Origin: a virus
Virus record (IMG/VR): IMGVR_UViG_3300034107_000725
Span: 1-64,000 of that record
Reading direction: 5' to 3' (one strand)
Length of the DNA stretch: 64,000 bases
The notes below the pieces were generated by a model. The model did no database searches. It was not told where the DNA came from and saw only the letters and a program-made list of their open reading frames with translations. This document shows positions 26,651-36,311 of the stretch, in pieces (within the stretch, counting starts at the first letter, position 1; every line of letters begins with the position of its first letter). The translations under genes were made by a program, and so were the position numbers.

Positions 26651-26890
26651 ATGGAAAGCGAGCAATCAAGTCTGGACGTGGTGTTATCAGCTCTAAAGGA
26701 GTTTATACCCAACTACGTCGGACCGGGAGCTGTCTGTTTCTATAGAGATTCACCGTCTGGAAGTTGGAAGGAAGCCATCTTCCACAAGTGGATTGAACCC
26801 GGCTATTCGCCAAAGGCAATAGTGCACGATAAAATCACAGGAAAATGCTTCCTGCACATGATGCCCGACCTGAGATTTAGAAAGCCTTAA
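26651..26890 (+). CDS. Small hypothetical protein
   Basis: A 79-residue protein with CFYRDSPSGSWKEAIFHKW near the middle. ATG 26651 follows GGAG; a GTG at 26645 is an alternative. It lies one base before the exonuclease gene. Confidence 0.6.
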   Translation: MESEQSSLDVVLSALKEFIPNYVGPGAVCFYRDSPSGSWKEAIFHKWIEPGYSPKAIVHDKITGKCFLHMMPDLRFRKP

Positions 26891-26891
26891 C

Positions 26892-27863
26892 GTGATCATC
26901 AATGATTGGGATCCGGCGTTTACCTCAAAATACGGACATCAGTTTCCGGATTCCTATCTTTGCTTTGACACGGAATTCACAGGAAGTGACGAACGTAACG
27001 ACTTGATTGTCGAGATCGGCCACACGATGGTCGAGAACGGCAAGGTTGTTGATAAACTTAACCTGGTGCTCAACTGGTATGCCCACCCGGACATCCAGGA
27101 CACCTGGCTAACCTATAAGCTCAACAACATGCGGTCAATTGTTGGGCCTAACTGGCGACTGACTCCTGAGGTAGTTGCCAAGGAAGGTATGGACCCGTTG
27201 CAGGCCTTACGGTTTTACCAAAAACTGTTTGCCGTGTGGAAGAAACGGGATTTACCTTTTGTAGCTCAAAATGGTCAGACCGCAGATGAACGGCTCTTGC
27301 GGGGAAACTTTGACAGGTTTCTCCACAAGAGTTTTGAGCTACCGCCGAACGGGTATTTTGATACGGGTGGCATCTTTAAGGCAACACAGATATGGGAAGC
27401 CACAGATGGAAATCTGGCGAACTTTCGAGTTGTCATGATGCCTCACCGTACGGATACGCTAAAAAGCTACTTTCATAGGGTAATTCATACCAGGATTGCG
27501 GGGGTAAAGTGGTCTTTACCTGCGATCCTGGAACATTACAACTTGATTGAAAAGCACAACGCAGACATGTCTCAGCACCACAACGCGGGCTTCGATTCCA
27601 TGTGCCTTCACTGGATTATGGAAGAGTATCGTAGCCACATACGCCCAAGGCCTGAGACAGATCTGGCTTCGACGGAAGACTACTTGTCTCCGGCGATGTT
27701 CCAACGAGTCTTTGAAAAAGAAATGGCAGATTACGAGCAGGAGAAAGAACAAGCCAAGCAACACAAGTTGCAAGGTAATCCGACTGCTCCGGTTCCTGCT
27801 ACTCGAACTAAACCTGCTTTGTCGCAGTCCAACCGACCACGACGAAGACAACGCCCTATCTAA
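26892..27863 (+). CDS. DnaQ-like 3'-5' exonuclease (DEDDh)
   Basis: A 323-residue exonuclease. CFDTEFTGSD (Asp26, Glu28) is the ExoI motif, the AQNGQTADERLL block fits ExoII and HHNAGFDS (His230, Asp235) fits ExoIII of the DEDDh class. A basic Gln/Lys/Arg-rich tail follows. It would trim 3' ends in replication or repair; since the polymerase carries its own proofreading domain, this is more likely a recombination or RNA-processing enzyme. The start codon is GTG. The resolvase-like gene follows after nine bases. Confidence 0.82.
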   Translation: MIINDWDPAFTSKYGHQFPDSYLCFDTEFTGSDERNDLIVEIGHTMVENGKVVDKLNLVLNWYAHPDIQDTWLTYKLNNMRSIVGPNWRLTPEVVAKEGMDPLQALRFYQKLFAVWKKRDLPFVAQNGQTADERLLRGNFDRFLHKSFELPPNGYFDTGGIFKATQIWEATDGNLANFRVVMMPHRTDTLKSYFHRVIHTRIAGVKWSLPAILEHYNLIEKHNADMSQHHNAGFDSMCLHWIMEEYRSHIRPRPETDLASTEDYLSPAMFQRVFEKEMADYEQEKEQAKQHKLQGNPTAPVPATRTKPALSQSNRPRRRQRPI

Positions 27864-27872
27864 AGGAAGTAC

Positions 27873-28325
27873 ATGGAGAAGAAGCGTAAGAATTCTCGAA
27901 ACAAGGGAGCCGTTGGCGAGCGTGAGCTTGCTGGTGAGCTCAACCGGTTGTTTGGCACAGAAGCTCGACGAGGACAGCAATACAGCGGGCTTGAGGGGGA
28001 GGACGTGGTAGGGCTGGACGGTATCCACGTCGAGAGCAAACGCGTAGAGAGCTTGAATCTGGGCAACGCGATGGAGCAGTCAATCCGAGATGCTGCCGGT
28101 AAAAAGGTTCCCGCGGTGTTCCACCGTAAAAACCGTAAACCTTGGCTTGTGACTTTGAGGCTGGATGATGTCGAAGACTTCGTCAAAGCCATGAATGGGG
28201 TGCTGGAGCGTCGCGACTCTCCGGAAGAACAACCAGAAGTCCACAAGGCGGAGATAGAAATTGCCACGGTACAGCCCAAGGCACGACTGCGGGCTAAACC
28301 CAGGGCTCGAGCGATAACTGAGTGA
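27873..28325 (+). CDS. Holliday junction resolvase-like nuclease
   Basis: A 150-residue protein with the order of PDDEXK resolvases: basic N-terminus, KGAVGERELAGELNRLFG, Asp44 in GLEGEDVVG, and VESKR (Glu54, Lys56), followed by an amphipathic helix and strand (PWLVTLRL). It would cut four-way junctions made by the recombinase, helping resolve concatemers before packaging. Length matches phage members. The C-terminal ~40 residues are a charged tail. Confidence 0.8.
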   Translation: MEKKRKNSRNKGAVGERELAGELNRLFGTEARRGQQYSGLEGEDVVGLDGIHVESKRVESLNLGNAMEQSIRDAAGKKVPAVFHRKNRKPWLVTLRLDDVEDFVKAMNGVLERRDSPEEQPEVHKAEIEIATVQPKARLRAKPRARAITE

Positions 28326-28338
28326 GTGTACCAGTCTT

Positions 28339-28351
28339 AAATCCGGAATTT
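28339..28351 (+). repeat. 13-bp palindromic element, intergenic copy
   Basis: AAATCCGGAATTT lies between the resolvase gene and the next gene, immediately before the AGAAGGAG ribosome site. It is an imperfect palindrome and the cleanest copy of the family. Confidence 0.65.
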
Positions 28352-28365
28352 AGAAGGAGTAGCTG

Positions 28366-29436
28366 ATGTCTGAAGAAGAACGAGTTCGCGTGGCAGAGCA
28401 GATGACAGAGATGGCCGAATTAGCGAACAAGCTAATGCCGGAGAGGTCTGAGTTTAAAAAACTGGTTGGCAGCATGCTGGCCTCTCGTCAGATGTATTCA
28501 GTGTGTCTGTACGAACTTGAAAGACTTACAGATGAATACGACTTCAGTGCCCACTTGCCGGAAGGCGTAGAGCAGCTCACTGACGAACAGAAGATGATGT
28601 TTCGTGAGGTGTTGATCAGTGCCGCTGCGGCTACAGCTCAACGACCTTTCGAGGAAGCTGTGCTTTTCCAAGGCATGGTTGAAACTGTGTTCCCTTGGTT
28701 GCGAGAAGTTGTGGTCAAGCATGCAGCCAAGCAGGAGGCAGACCGCCAACGCCTGACGGAAGAAAAAACGCAGGCAAGGCTTACGACTAAAATCGATCTG
28801 GGTATTCCAATTTTTCCTGAGAATATTGGAGAGAGTACCTACGAGCTGGATCGCACCAGTTCAGTCCTGTTTGTAGGTGAAGAGGCTCCGCTGAGGTGGT
28901 TGACGAATCACATTCTAAAACACCTTACAGGGGGAATTCAGCAACTGGAGCAGATACTCAACCTGACGGAACGTGAGTCGGATTTCACGGACTCTAAAGT
29001 GCAGAGTGTAAGCAAAGCAGCTTGGGCAGGTTGTGCAAACACAATCAATAACACAAACAAGCAAAACATCGTGCGGCTGAAGCTGGAAAGCGATGTCGTA
29101 GATGTGGTGCTTGTAAGTGATGTCTGTACAGCTTATCGTGAAATGTTGTCTGCACCTCGTACTTCGGTTGCCAACGAAGCACAGAGAAAGCTAAAACCTT
29201 GGACAGACAAAGCAGGGGCGTTGCTTGTATCAAGTCTGCCATTCACTCGGTCACTACGTCCAAATGAGTTGAACATGCCTGAGTATGAGCTACTGCGTAC
29301 TCACAACATTTTGCGGGGTGTTTCTGCGGTACCTACAGACGATGGTTATCAGATCATGGTGGGTACCCAATTGGTGGCCAAGATTCCAAAACAAGAATTG
29401 GAGTCATATAAGGTTTCCAATATCATTGTGCCGTAG
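28366..29436 (+). CDS. Hypothetical protein, virion-block leader
   Basis: A 356-residue protein with an acidic helical N-terminal half and a C-terminal alpha/beta half (TSSVLFVGEEAPLRWL, VRLKLESDVVDVVLV). The hydrophobic strand spacing recalls a RecA-type core, but there is no Walker A motif, so it would not be an ATPase. It begins a run of unknown genes leading up to the portal gene, so a virion or assembly role is possible. Confidence 0.68.
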   Translation: MSEEERVRVAEQMTEMAELANKLMPERSEFKKLVGSMLASRQMYSVCLYELERLTDEYDFSAHLPEGVEQLTDEQKMMFREVLISAAAATAQRPFEEAVLFQGMVETVFPWLREVVVKHAAKQEADRQRLTEEKTQARLTTKIDLGIPIFPENIGESTYELDRTSSVLFVGEEAPLRWLTNHILKHLTGGIQQLEQILNLTERESDFTDSKVQSVSKAAWAGCANTINNTNKQNIVRLKLESDVVDVVLVSDVCTAYREMLSAPRTSVANEAQRKLKPWTDKAGALLVSSLPFTRSLRPNELNMPEYELLRTHNILRGVSAVPTDDGYQIMVGTQLVAKIPKQELESYKVSNIIVP

Positions 29437-29444
29437 GAGATGCT

Positions 29445-30146
29445 ATGTACGTTTTTGTCAGCTGGGCCTACACGGAAGTTGCGGAAGAGGCGGATGCCAC
29501 TCGAAAGCTACAAGTCAACCAGGCCAAGAAGTCCAAATCTTCAGAAGATAAGGAATTAGTCGCAACCTTGTCGCAGGAGAACTGTCTTCCGGAATACGCG
29601 GAGTATGTAAAAATGCTCAAGCAGTCCGACAAGATGCCTTCTGAACTGGAAATGGACGTACTTAACCGCAACCTGCTTGCAGTACGATTCGTGATACCGG
29701 CTTTGGGTAAGACCGTAACTTACCAACTGTCTCGCAGGGCACCTGCTGACGGTAAACTACCAGTCAGTCTGGCAGCAAGAGCATTCTTGCTTACGACATT
29801 TTATGGCGAATGGACTGGAGACTTACAAGCTCCAGGTGTCAGTCGTGCAATTTTTGTCGGGCTGCCAGGAGTCAAAAGGTTTTTGCAGCAGCTAGCACTG
29901 TGCTGCGGGGCGTTGGGTCAACCCTTACCGGTGGATCTCTATGTCAATTCAAAGCAATACGAGTTGCTGCCCGAAACGGATCTTTGTCAATTGCTGGAGG
30001 CTTGTGCCTTCTATCAAGAGTCAGAGGACGACGCACAGCAATACAGAAATTTGACAGCCAGCTGGTGTGGAACTGCGGCAAGTGCGGAGCGAGATAGCAC
30101 GTTGCTACTGGCCGCAGCTTTCAAGCTGGGCTTCAAAGGAGTTTGA
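29445..30146 (+). CDS. Hypothetical protein
   Basis: A 233-residue protein with no recognised family. After a short hydrophobic N-terminus it has a Lys/Glu/Ser-rich linker, then a globular C-terminal part. It shares the operon with the genes before the portal. Confidence 0.66.
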   Translation: MYVFVSWAYTEVAEEADATRKLQVNQAKKSKSSEDKELVATLSQENCLPEYAEYVKMLKQSDKMPSELEMDVLNRNLLAVRFVIPALGKTVTYQLSRRAPADGKLPVSLAARAFLLTTFYGEWTGDLQAPGVSRAIFVGLPGVKRFLQQLALCCGALGQPLPVDLYVNSKQYELLPETDLCQLLEACAFYQESEDDAQQYRNLTASWCGTAASAERDSTLLLAAAFKLGFKGV

Positions 30147-30148
30147 CG

Positions 30149-30847
30149 ATGAGCACAGGATTGCCTGAAAAGCAGGAAGATAAATCTTATGTATTCCGAC
30201 CATTTCAGGTCCCTAAGCATCGTGTAGAGTTTCAGCGGGCGGGGAAGCTGGCTGACATTCCTGGGTATGTTTGGTACACACCTGCCCCACTTTACCTGTG
30301 GGGCAGGTATACCGAAACCAATCTGTCCGACATGGTACAGAATCGAAATGTACAAATTGCTTGGTATCAGTTCGACAAGCCAGTGTTTCAAGGATTTCAA
30401 ATCAACGGTGATGCGAGCTGGAACCACATTTTGTGGGCAGCGAAGACGGAAGATTGGAAAAAGATTGTTGACGGGATTCTGGAGACAGTCCAGTTCGACA
30501 TACCTAACTCAAGGCTGTATCAGTATGCGATGCAAAATCTTAAGATATATGATCCACTGGCTCTCGACATAAGCAGGGTACTAACACAGAATGTACCGAC
30601 CACAACTATTCACGCGTTTGCGGTACTGACCAACGAACGACAATACGCTTTCGATGTAAGGAATCCTGATGTCAGAGTACAACCAAGCGTAATGAGCTTC
30701 AAGCCTAGCGATCTGCATGTAAATGCGGCTCGTAAGTTGTTTGCACGTAAAAACATGACACAGGATGGAGCGGTTGAGCGATACAAAGAAATCTTGCTTT
30801 CCCAGCAGGATTTGAATTACCAACAGTCCGTTAAAGACAGGAAGTGA
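30149..30847 (+). CDS. Hypothetical protein
   Basis: A 232-residue protein rich in aromatic residues (YVWYTPAPLYLWGRY), possibly a beta-rich virion or assembly factor. ATG 30149 follows AAAGGAG; a TTG six bases upstream is less likely. No family recognised. Confidence 0.66.
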   Translation: MSTGLPEKQEDKSYVFRPFQVPKHRVEFQRAGKLADIPGYVWYTPAPLYLWGRYTETNLSDMVQNRNVQIAWYQFDKPVFQGFQINGDASWNHILWAAKTEDWKKIVDGILETVQFDIPNSRLYQYAMQNLKIYDPLALDISRVLTQNVPTTTIHAFAVLTNERQYAFDVRNPDVRVQPSVMSFKPSDLHVNAARKLFARKNMTQDGAVERYKEILLSQQDLNYQQSVKDRK

Positions 30848-30856
30848 GTCACGTAT

Positions 30857-31477
30857 ATGGCAAAGCCTGATCCAAAATGGGAAGCCTACAAGGCAAAAGT
30901 ACCAGGGCTTGAAGATATGTTGCAGCAAGCTGCCCCCATTCTGGACGATTCCGATCTGGAATTTCAGGGGCTGCTTAAGCAGTTGCCAGCAGAAATTGGT
31001 AGCCAGTTGAAAGCGGAAAGGCGTGCGGTTGTCCCTAGTACTCAACTGAAGCCTGCGGAGCACCAATGGTGTCTATGCGAAATGGCGGAAGGTGAGTTTC
31101 CTCGTATGCAGGTATACGCCAACATACAAGGAGCGGCAGAAGCCATAGCACGTAAAGAAGGACAAGAAACCGCAGTGTGGTTGGTGTATGGTCTTCCGAT
31201 TCGTCTTACCGAGACGATCAGTATCGACGATACAACTAAGATTCGTTATCTCATGTTGCCTAACCACAAAGCCGTTGTGGTCAGTCTTACGGAACCATTT
31301 CAGGTGGTTGAGCAGGACTCGTTGCCTGCAAACATTGAAATATCCGACGACGGTTGGTTAGGTGATCCGATTTATCGCCAGACTCAGCAGTTTTATACTC
31401 CAGGTTTTGCGGAGAATGAGGAATCATTCAACGCAAAACTTGAGGAGAGTGAAGACGAAGACACAGAAGAGGTTTAA
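30857..31477 (+). CDS. Hypothetical protein with acidic tail
   Basis: A 206-residue protein. The C-terminal 20 residues are nearly all Glu/Asp. It lies between other unknown genes before the portal, with nine bases to the preceding gene. Acidic tails can block DNA or partner sites during assembly, but no function is shown. Confidence 0.66.
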   Translation: MAKPDPKWEAYKAKVPGLEDMLQQAAPILDDSDLEFQGLLKQLPAEIGSQLKAERRAVVPSTQLKPAEHQWCLCEMAEGEFPRMQVYANIQGAAEAIARKEGQETAVWLVYGLPIRLTETISIDDTTKIRYLMLPNHKAVVVSLTEPFQVVEQDSLPANIEISDDGWLGDPIYRQTQQFYTPGFAENEESFNAKLEESEDEDTEEV

Positions 31478-31506
31478 CCTTTTCTTTAGCTATCAGGAAT
31501 TCAGAC

Positions 31507-32535
31507 ATGGCAGATACATCGATTCGCACGAACTCACCTGACCCAACCAAGTACCATCCAAATGTTGGAGGTATGCCGGGTACAATGCTGCCCCGATCCG
31601 GATCCGACGGACAGTCTTTGGGCTTTGATCACAATCGCCCGCAGATCGTGATTGTGGACCCTGGAGAGCTTGGCGGTGGATTTACCCTGGATATGTCTTC
31701 GCTCTCCAAGTTGAAACAAAACTTCAACTCCGCAGCTATCCGAAAAGAAGTTGCAAGTGACGTCAGTTCGTTTTATCGTGAGATCAGTCAACGTATGATA
31801 AACGAACCAAAAGTCCCCGCAGCTCCAACCATACCATCAATTCAGAAAGTCCAAGTCGTGCCAGAACCACTGAAGCCATTAAGTAGCTTACCACCTGTGT
31901 CAGTAGTCCAGGAAATTGAGTCACCTGAATCAATTTCACTGCAGATTGATACGCTGTTGCAAGAAGAATTCAACAAGGCATCTGCGTTACGCCAGCAGTT
32001 CAATAATCCAACTGCTCCCGTACAGCCGCAACCTTCGTCTCCGTCATTAGAGGCACAACAGCTCAGATTACAGGTAGCCCAGCAGACTGCTATGATCAAC
32101 TCGATGGTTTCTCGACTCAACATGCTGACAGATAAAGCTGTAGTACCCGAGACAAAACCCGTTGAGCCTGTGACACCGCCAGTTGACGTAGACGCCATTC
32201 TGTCAAAAGCGTTTCAAGGGCTTCAAATTCCGTTTTTTAACAGCGACAAGCCGGAACGCCCACAGTATGAAACCTATTTTGAGATGGCGAAAATGGGTAC
32301 AATGGCGGCTCGCTACCATGCTGTGATACTGGGCCAAGACTGTTTGGCTCTTGTCTATGACACACGCTTTGCTGACGGTTTTCAGTATCTACCGCCAAAC
32401 TTGGGCGAAGAGTTGATCACAGTCTCGGTTCCGAAGCTCAAAGAAGCAAACTGTGTATGCTCTTCGTTGGGGCTACACTGGACGCTCGGTTGTCTGGATG
32501 TTGTCATCCTCATTCGACACAAGGGAGAAGTTTGA
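31507..32535 (+). CDS. Hypothetical protein with Pro-rich linker and coiled coil
   Basis: A 342-residue protein. An extended N-terminus (residues 1-60), a helical segment, a Pro/Ser/Val-rich linker and a coiled coil with Gln-rich heptads near residues 180-205 are followed by a compact C-terminal domain with several Cys. This mosaic is common in phage scaffolding or tail-assembly proteins. No family is recognised. Its stop overlaps the start of the next small gene. Confidence 0.66.
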   Translation: MADTSIRTNSPDPTKYHPNVGGMPGTMLPRSGSDGQSLGFDHNRPQIVIVDPGELGGGFTLDMSSLSKLKQNFNSAAIRKEVASDVSSFYREISQRMINEPKVPAAPTIPSIQKVQVVPEPLKPLSSLPPVSVVQEIESPESISLQIDTLLQEEFNKASALRQQFNNPTAPVQPQPSSPSLEAQQLRLQVAQQTAMINSMVSRLNMLTDKAVVPETKPVEPVTPPVDVDAILSKAFQGLQIPFFNSDKPERPQYETYFEMAKMGTMAARYHAVILGQDCLALVYDTRFADGFQYLPPNLGEELITVSVPKLKEANCVCSSLGLHWTLGCLDVVILIRHKGEV

Positions 32536-32744
32536 TGGCTATGGAAAAGAACGGTGCGATCAGTAACGAAACTCCAAACTGCGGCAACAACTGTGGCTGC
32601 TCCAAGCAGGCCAGTGCACGGCAGCAAAATTTGACTCCGGGATCTCTGTTCCCGGATACGATTAAAGAAGCCAACGCAATGGACGACGATATCACTAAAA
32701 GAGCTGTAGAAGCCGTTCGTGCTTCCACAAAAGTCACACAGTAA
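32535..32744 (+). CDS. Small Cys-containing protein
   Basis: A 69-residue protein with PNCGNNCGCSKQ near the N-terminus, a possible metal site, and a charged helical C-terminus. The ATG at 32535 overlaps the previous TGA, and AAGGGAGAAG upstream supports it. It sits just before the portal gene. Confidence 0.65.
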   Translation: MAMEKNGAISNETPNCGNNCGCSKQASARQQNLTPGSLFPDTIKEANAMDDDITKRAVEAVRASTKVTQ

Positions 32745-32768
32745 TTGTAGCTCACGGAGGATCGGCGA

Positions 32769-34685
32769 ATGTCATCGCTTGTTTCTAGCGGTAGTCCTTA
32801 CTTCAGCCGCGGTGCTGGTGCATCCTACGGTGAAACAGGATTTGCCGATCCTTGGAATGATCTAGCAACTACCCAGATGCCGACGACCATGAAGTCGGCA
32901 CTGTGGTGGTCTGAGTATATCTGGACGGTGCATGGTACCTACCGGATGGCTATGGAGCGGATTGTAAGCTACTTCCTAACCGACGTAGAGATTGGCGGCG
33001 AAGCCAGCGACGAAGAGAAGAAGAAGTACGAAGGCTTTCTTAACGATCAGCTACAGATCATGCCGTTTCTGGGCATGGCGATGAGAGACAGATTATGTTA
33101 CGGAAATGCCTTCGTCAGCGTGGTCGTGCCTTTTCGTCGTTTTCTACAGTGTCCCAAGACGGGTGATATGTATCCGCTCAAGGTCGCGTACAACAACTTT
33201 GATTTCAAACTCAACGATGAGTTTGAATTCATAGCTACCTGTCCTAAGACTGGCTGGCGTGGAGCTTGGCAGGTTGTGGACAAGCCGCGAGAAGAAGCAG
33301 AGCACATCATTCTCAAACGCTGGAATCCACACGAAATCGAAATCCTGCACGATCCTTATACAGATGAGGCTGCTTATCTGTGGCGGATCCCTGAGTACTA
33401 CAAGCGGATGGTAAAAGAAGGTAATCTGTTTCACCTAGAACGCTGTAGCCGTCAAGTGATGGAAGCGATCCGGCACAACAAGCTGTTTAGGTTCAACCAA
33501 GATGCCATCTTCCACCTGAAGGAACCAACTCTGGCCGGTATTCGAAACATGGGTTGGGGCTTACCTCGCAGTCTGACAAACTATCGTCAAATCTGGTACG
33601 TACAAGTGCTGCGACGATACAACGAAGCAATTGCTCTGGATTACGTGATTCCTTTTAGGTTAATCACACCGGGTAACAGTGGTGGTGCAGGTGCGGGCGG
33701 CATCTCAACACAAGACCCGATGTCGATCTACGCTGCTGGAGACTTCAGGTCTCAGGTGCGGAACATGATCAACAAGCGTCGCCGAGATCCTGCCAGCTGG
33801 CAGATGTTACCGTTTCCAGTGAACTATCAGATGCTGGGTGGCGACGCCAAACAGCTGGCACCTACAGAAATGATTCAACAAGGCACGGAAACCCTGCTGA
33901 ATGAAACCGGTGTACCGGTGGAGTTCTATCAAGGGTCGCTGTCTTTGCAGGCTGCCCCAGTGGCTCTACGGCTGTTTGAAAGTACACACCGCAGTCTTGT
34001 CTCCGATGCCAACATGCTACTGCGTTGGATCTGCGAATCCATCGGACGGATCATGTCTTGGGAGAAAGTGGACTGCCATCTTCAACGTGTCACAATCGCT
34101 GATGACATGCAGAAGCAAATGTCGGCTCTCCAGCTGATGATGGGCCAACAACTCTCTGGGCATTCCGGACTCAAAGCAATCGGATACGACTGGGAGACAG
34201 AACAAAATCTTATTGCAGCCGAAGCTCGCAAGCAGCAAGAGCTTCAGGCCCGACAACAAGAAGAAATGGAACAAGCCGGTTTTGCCGCCGAAGTGGCCAA
34301 GGGAAACAACCCAAACGCAGCGATGGCACAACCCGGCGGTGGGGCTCCGCAGCCAGGTGGAGGTGCTCCTCAACAGGGTGGAGCTCCGCCGCAAAGTGGT
34401 CCAGATATGGCGGCAGCTGGTGGGTCTCCCGTTACCAACTATATTCAAACCATGGGTGCAAATGCTGCGGTTACGCCAAACGATCTGCAATCCGCAGCAG
34501 GGCAACTGGCTCAAGAACTGCTTGGATTGCCAGAAGGCGTGAAAGACTCGCAGTTAAGACAGTTGAAGCAGTTCAATCCGACGTTGCACTCGTTGACACG
34601 TACTAAAATGGATGAAATGCGACAACAGTTTCGCACTCAAGGCGGAGCCATGCTACAACAACAACAGATGGGCGGAGGCCAGTAA
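32769..34685 (+). CDS. Portal protein
   Basis: A 638-residue portal that would form the ring through which DNA enters and leaves the capsid. The N-terminal domain has the hydrophobic helix and conserved Trp pattern of portals (SALWWSEYIWTVHGTYRMAM), the clip region lies in the middle, and PVEFYQGSLSLQAAPVALR matches the part that many phage portals share. Residues ~510-580 are a Gly/Pro/Gln-rich low-complexity stretch with repeated PGGGAPQ units, followed by a short helix. Terminase and major capsid genes are not in this window, so they must lie nearby outside it or be too divergent to see. Confidence 0.8.
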   Translation: MSSLVSSGSPYFSRGAGASYGETGFADPWNDLATTQMPTTMKSALWWSEYIWTVHGTYRMAMERIVSYFLTDVEIGGEASDEEKKKYEGFLNDQLQIMPFLGMAMRDRLCYGNAFVSVVVPFRRFLQCPKTGDMYPLKVAYNNFDFKLNDEFEFIATCPKTGWRGAWQVVDKPREEAEHIILKRWNPHEIEILHDPYTDEAAYLWRIPEYYKRMVKEGNLFHLERCSRQVMEAIRHNKLFRFNQDAIFHLKEPTLAGIRNMGWGLPRSLTNYRQIWYVQVLRRYNEAIALDYVIPFRLITPGNSGGAGAGGISTQDPMSIYAAGDFRSQVRNMINKRRRDPASWQMLPFPVNYQMLGGDAKQLAPTEMIQQGTETLLNETGVPVEFYQGSLSLQAAPVALRLFESTHRSLVSDANMLLRWICESIGRIMSWEKVDCHLQRVTIADDMQKQMSALQLMMGQQLSGHSGLKAIGYDWETEQNLIAAEARKQQELQARQQEEMEQAGFAAEVAKGNNPNAAMAQPGGGAPQPGGGAPQQGGAPPQSGPDMAAAGGSPVTNYIQTMGANAAVTPNDLQSAAGQLAQELLGLPEGVKDSQLRQLKQFNPTLHSLTRTKMDEMRQQFRTQGGAMLQQQQMGGGQ

Positions 34686-34776
34686 TGTGTGATAGGCTTG
34701 TAGCCTGCTAGAATACTACGATTGCCAAATCGATATCCTGGCGGGCACCAACACGCACAAAAGGCAGGCTCACAAT

Positions 34777-35574
34777 ATGATTAGGATTGGATTTATCTGC
34801 CCAACATATGACGCTCTGTCGTTGGCCAGCTACACTCATAAGGCGTTGGAGTCGTTCTTCGACACAACGCCTTCAGGTGTTGCTATTGTCGTAGACGACG
34901 GTTCAAAAGGTTGGACGAAGGAATACGCGGATTCTTTGTACGAGATAGGAAACCAACAAGCAGGAACAGAGACACATATTATTAGGTTTAAAGAAAAAGG
35001 AGGTTTGACTAGAAGCTGGAATGCCGGGCTAAGAGAGGCAGATGAGTTAGGGTTGGACTACGCGATAGCCGGTAACAACGATGTGATATTCTCGTACCGC
35101 TGGTACGAGGGTTTACTTCATGCCTTGACTAATGGCTATGATTTGGTGGGTCCGCTATCCAACGCCCCTGGAGTGACAGCACAGGGTTTGCAGGAAATTC
35201 AGCGGTATATCCCTACGTATGAAGCTACAGACGACTTGGTAGCGATAGATAAAGTCGCAGCTGAGTTAAAACGTAAAAACACTGGAAAGGTGGCAAAGTG
35301 TACTGTCAACGGATTTTTTCTGATGGCAGCTTTGTCAACGTGGCGGGTGGGCAAATATGACGATGCAAACTACTTTTGCCCGGTAAACGAGAAGATGCCT
35401 TCGGGTCGACCCAATCTTACACCGCTCATGACTGGTAATGAGGACGAACTACAGCACAGATGGCGGGCCAAGGGTTTGAAATCGGCTGTAGCTTTGAGCA
35501 GCTTTATTTTCCACTACAGAGCGGTTTCACGTGGCGAACGATACAAGAAAGGTCTTTGGTATCGACAATCATGA
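34777..35574 (+). CDS. Glycosyltransferase family 2-like
   Basis: A 265-residue GT-A enzyme. The start MIRIGFICPTYDALSLAS, a VVDDGSKGW motif (nucleotide-sugar binding) and a GGLTRSWNAGL segment are typical for GT2. The metal-binding triad is replaced by NNDV near residue 103, which is a usual variant. It opens a run of five glycan-related genes after the portal. The stop overlaps the next start. Confidence 0.85.
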   Translation: MIRIGFICPTYDALSLASYTHKALESFFDTTPSGVAIVVDDGSKGWTKEYADSLYEIGNQQAGTETHIIRFKEKGGLTRSWNAGLREADELGLDYAIAGNNDVIFSYRWYEGLLHALTNGYDLVGPLSNAPGVTAQGLQEIQRYIPTYEATDDLVAIDKVAAELKRKNTGKVAKCTVNGFFLMAALSTWRVGKYDDANYFCPVNEKMPSGRPNLTPLMTGNEDELQHRWRAKGLKSAVALSSFIFHYRAVSRGERYKKGLWYRQS

Positions 35575-36311
35575 GTAAAACATTAGTTTACAGCTGTGTT
35601 ACAGGTAACTACGACGACCTGCTTTCCGCAATCCTTGCTTCAACAGGTGTGGCGGAGAAAGACGTGCGTTATGTGCTATACACGGATAAAGTGCAACCAG
35701 ATTCTAATATTTTCATCTACACCGCAAAACATTCAGACATCACCTGGGAACTTCACCCGTTACTTTGGCAGCACCCGTCCTGTCCGAGACGAACAGCCCG
35801 ATGGCATAAAATTAACAGTCATCTGCTACCAGGAAGACATAAATACACGATATGGCTTGACGGGTCTCAAAAGATAAAGAAAATTCCGCTGGCCTCTCGC
35901 GTGCTGGCAAGCGTGCCCAATAATACGTTGCTGGCTGCCTTTAAACATCCGCAAAGAAGCTGCGTATACGAAGAAACCTCGGCATGCATGAACCAGAAAA
36001 AAGATGACCCAGCTCTGCTAAGAAGTCAGGCAGGTCATTATCGGAAGGAGGGCTACCCGGAAAATAATGGCATGGTTGAGACTGGTTGTGTACTCCGTAA
36101 AAACTGTACTCAGGTTGCAAACTTTAACAAAAATTGGTGGCAGCAGTTGGAGAAATTCAGTTCGCGAGATCAGATGGGATTTAACTATGCAGCCTGGCAG
36201 ACTGGTATTTCGTATCATCTTCTACCGGGCAGCGGCACTAAATCGGAATTCTTCGATTATGTGAAGCACAAAAGGCGGGGAAGTAAAAGCAACAAAGGCG
36301 ACAGTCAATGA
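35571..36311 (+). CDS. DUF616-type glycosyltransferase, copy 1
   Basis: A 246-residue protein with the marks of the DUF616/TOD1 glycosyltransferase family: a YSCVTGNYDD start, YVLYTD, WHKINSHLLPG, IWLDGS (the D-x-D position) and SSRDQMGFNYAAW. The ATG overlaps the previous stop (ATGA), so translation is coupled. The adjacent gene is a clear paralogue. Family members act on glycans or glycoproteins in bacteria and plants. Confidence 0.8.
   Translation: MSKTLVYSCVTGNYDDLLSAILASTGVAEKDVRYVLYTDKVQPDSNIFIYTAKHSDITWELHPLLWQHPSCPRRTARWHKINSHLLPGRHKYTIWLDGSQKIKKIPLASRVLASVPNNTLLAAFKHPQRSCVYEETSACMNQKKDDPALLRSQAGHYRKEGYPENNGMVETGCVLRKNCTQVANFNKNWWQQLEKFSSRDQMGFNYAAWQTGISYHLLPGSGTKSEFFDYVKHKRRGSKSNKGDSQ

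Noticed and set aside
28366-29436. RecA-like ATPase
   Set aside because: Strand spacing looks similar to a RecA core, but there is no Walker A or Walker B motif.
34709-34714. TAGAAT as a promoter for the glycosyltransferase cluster
   Set aside because: No acceptable -35 box at 16-18 bases. A loosely similar TAGAATA is present at 61953, but the surroundings do not align.
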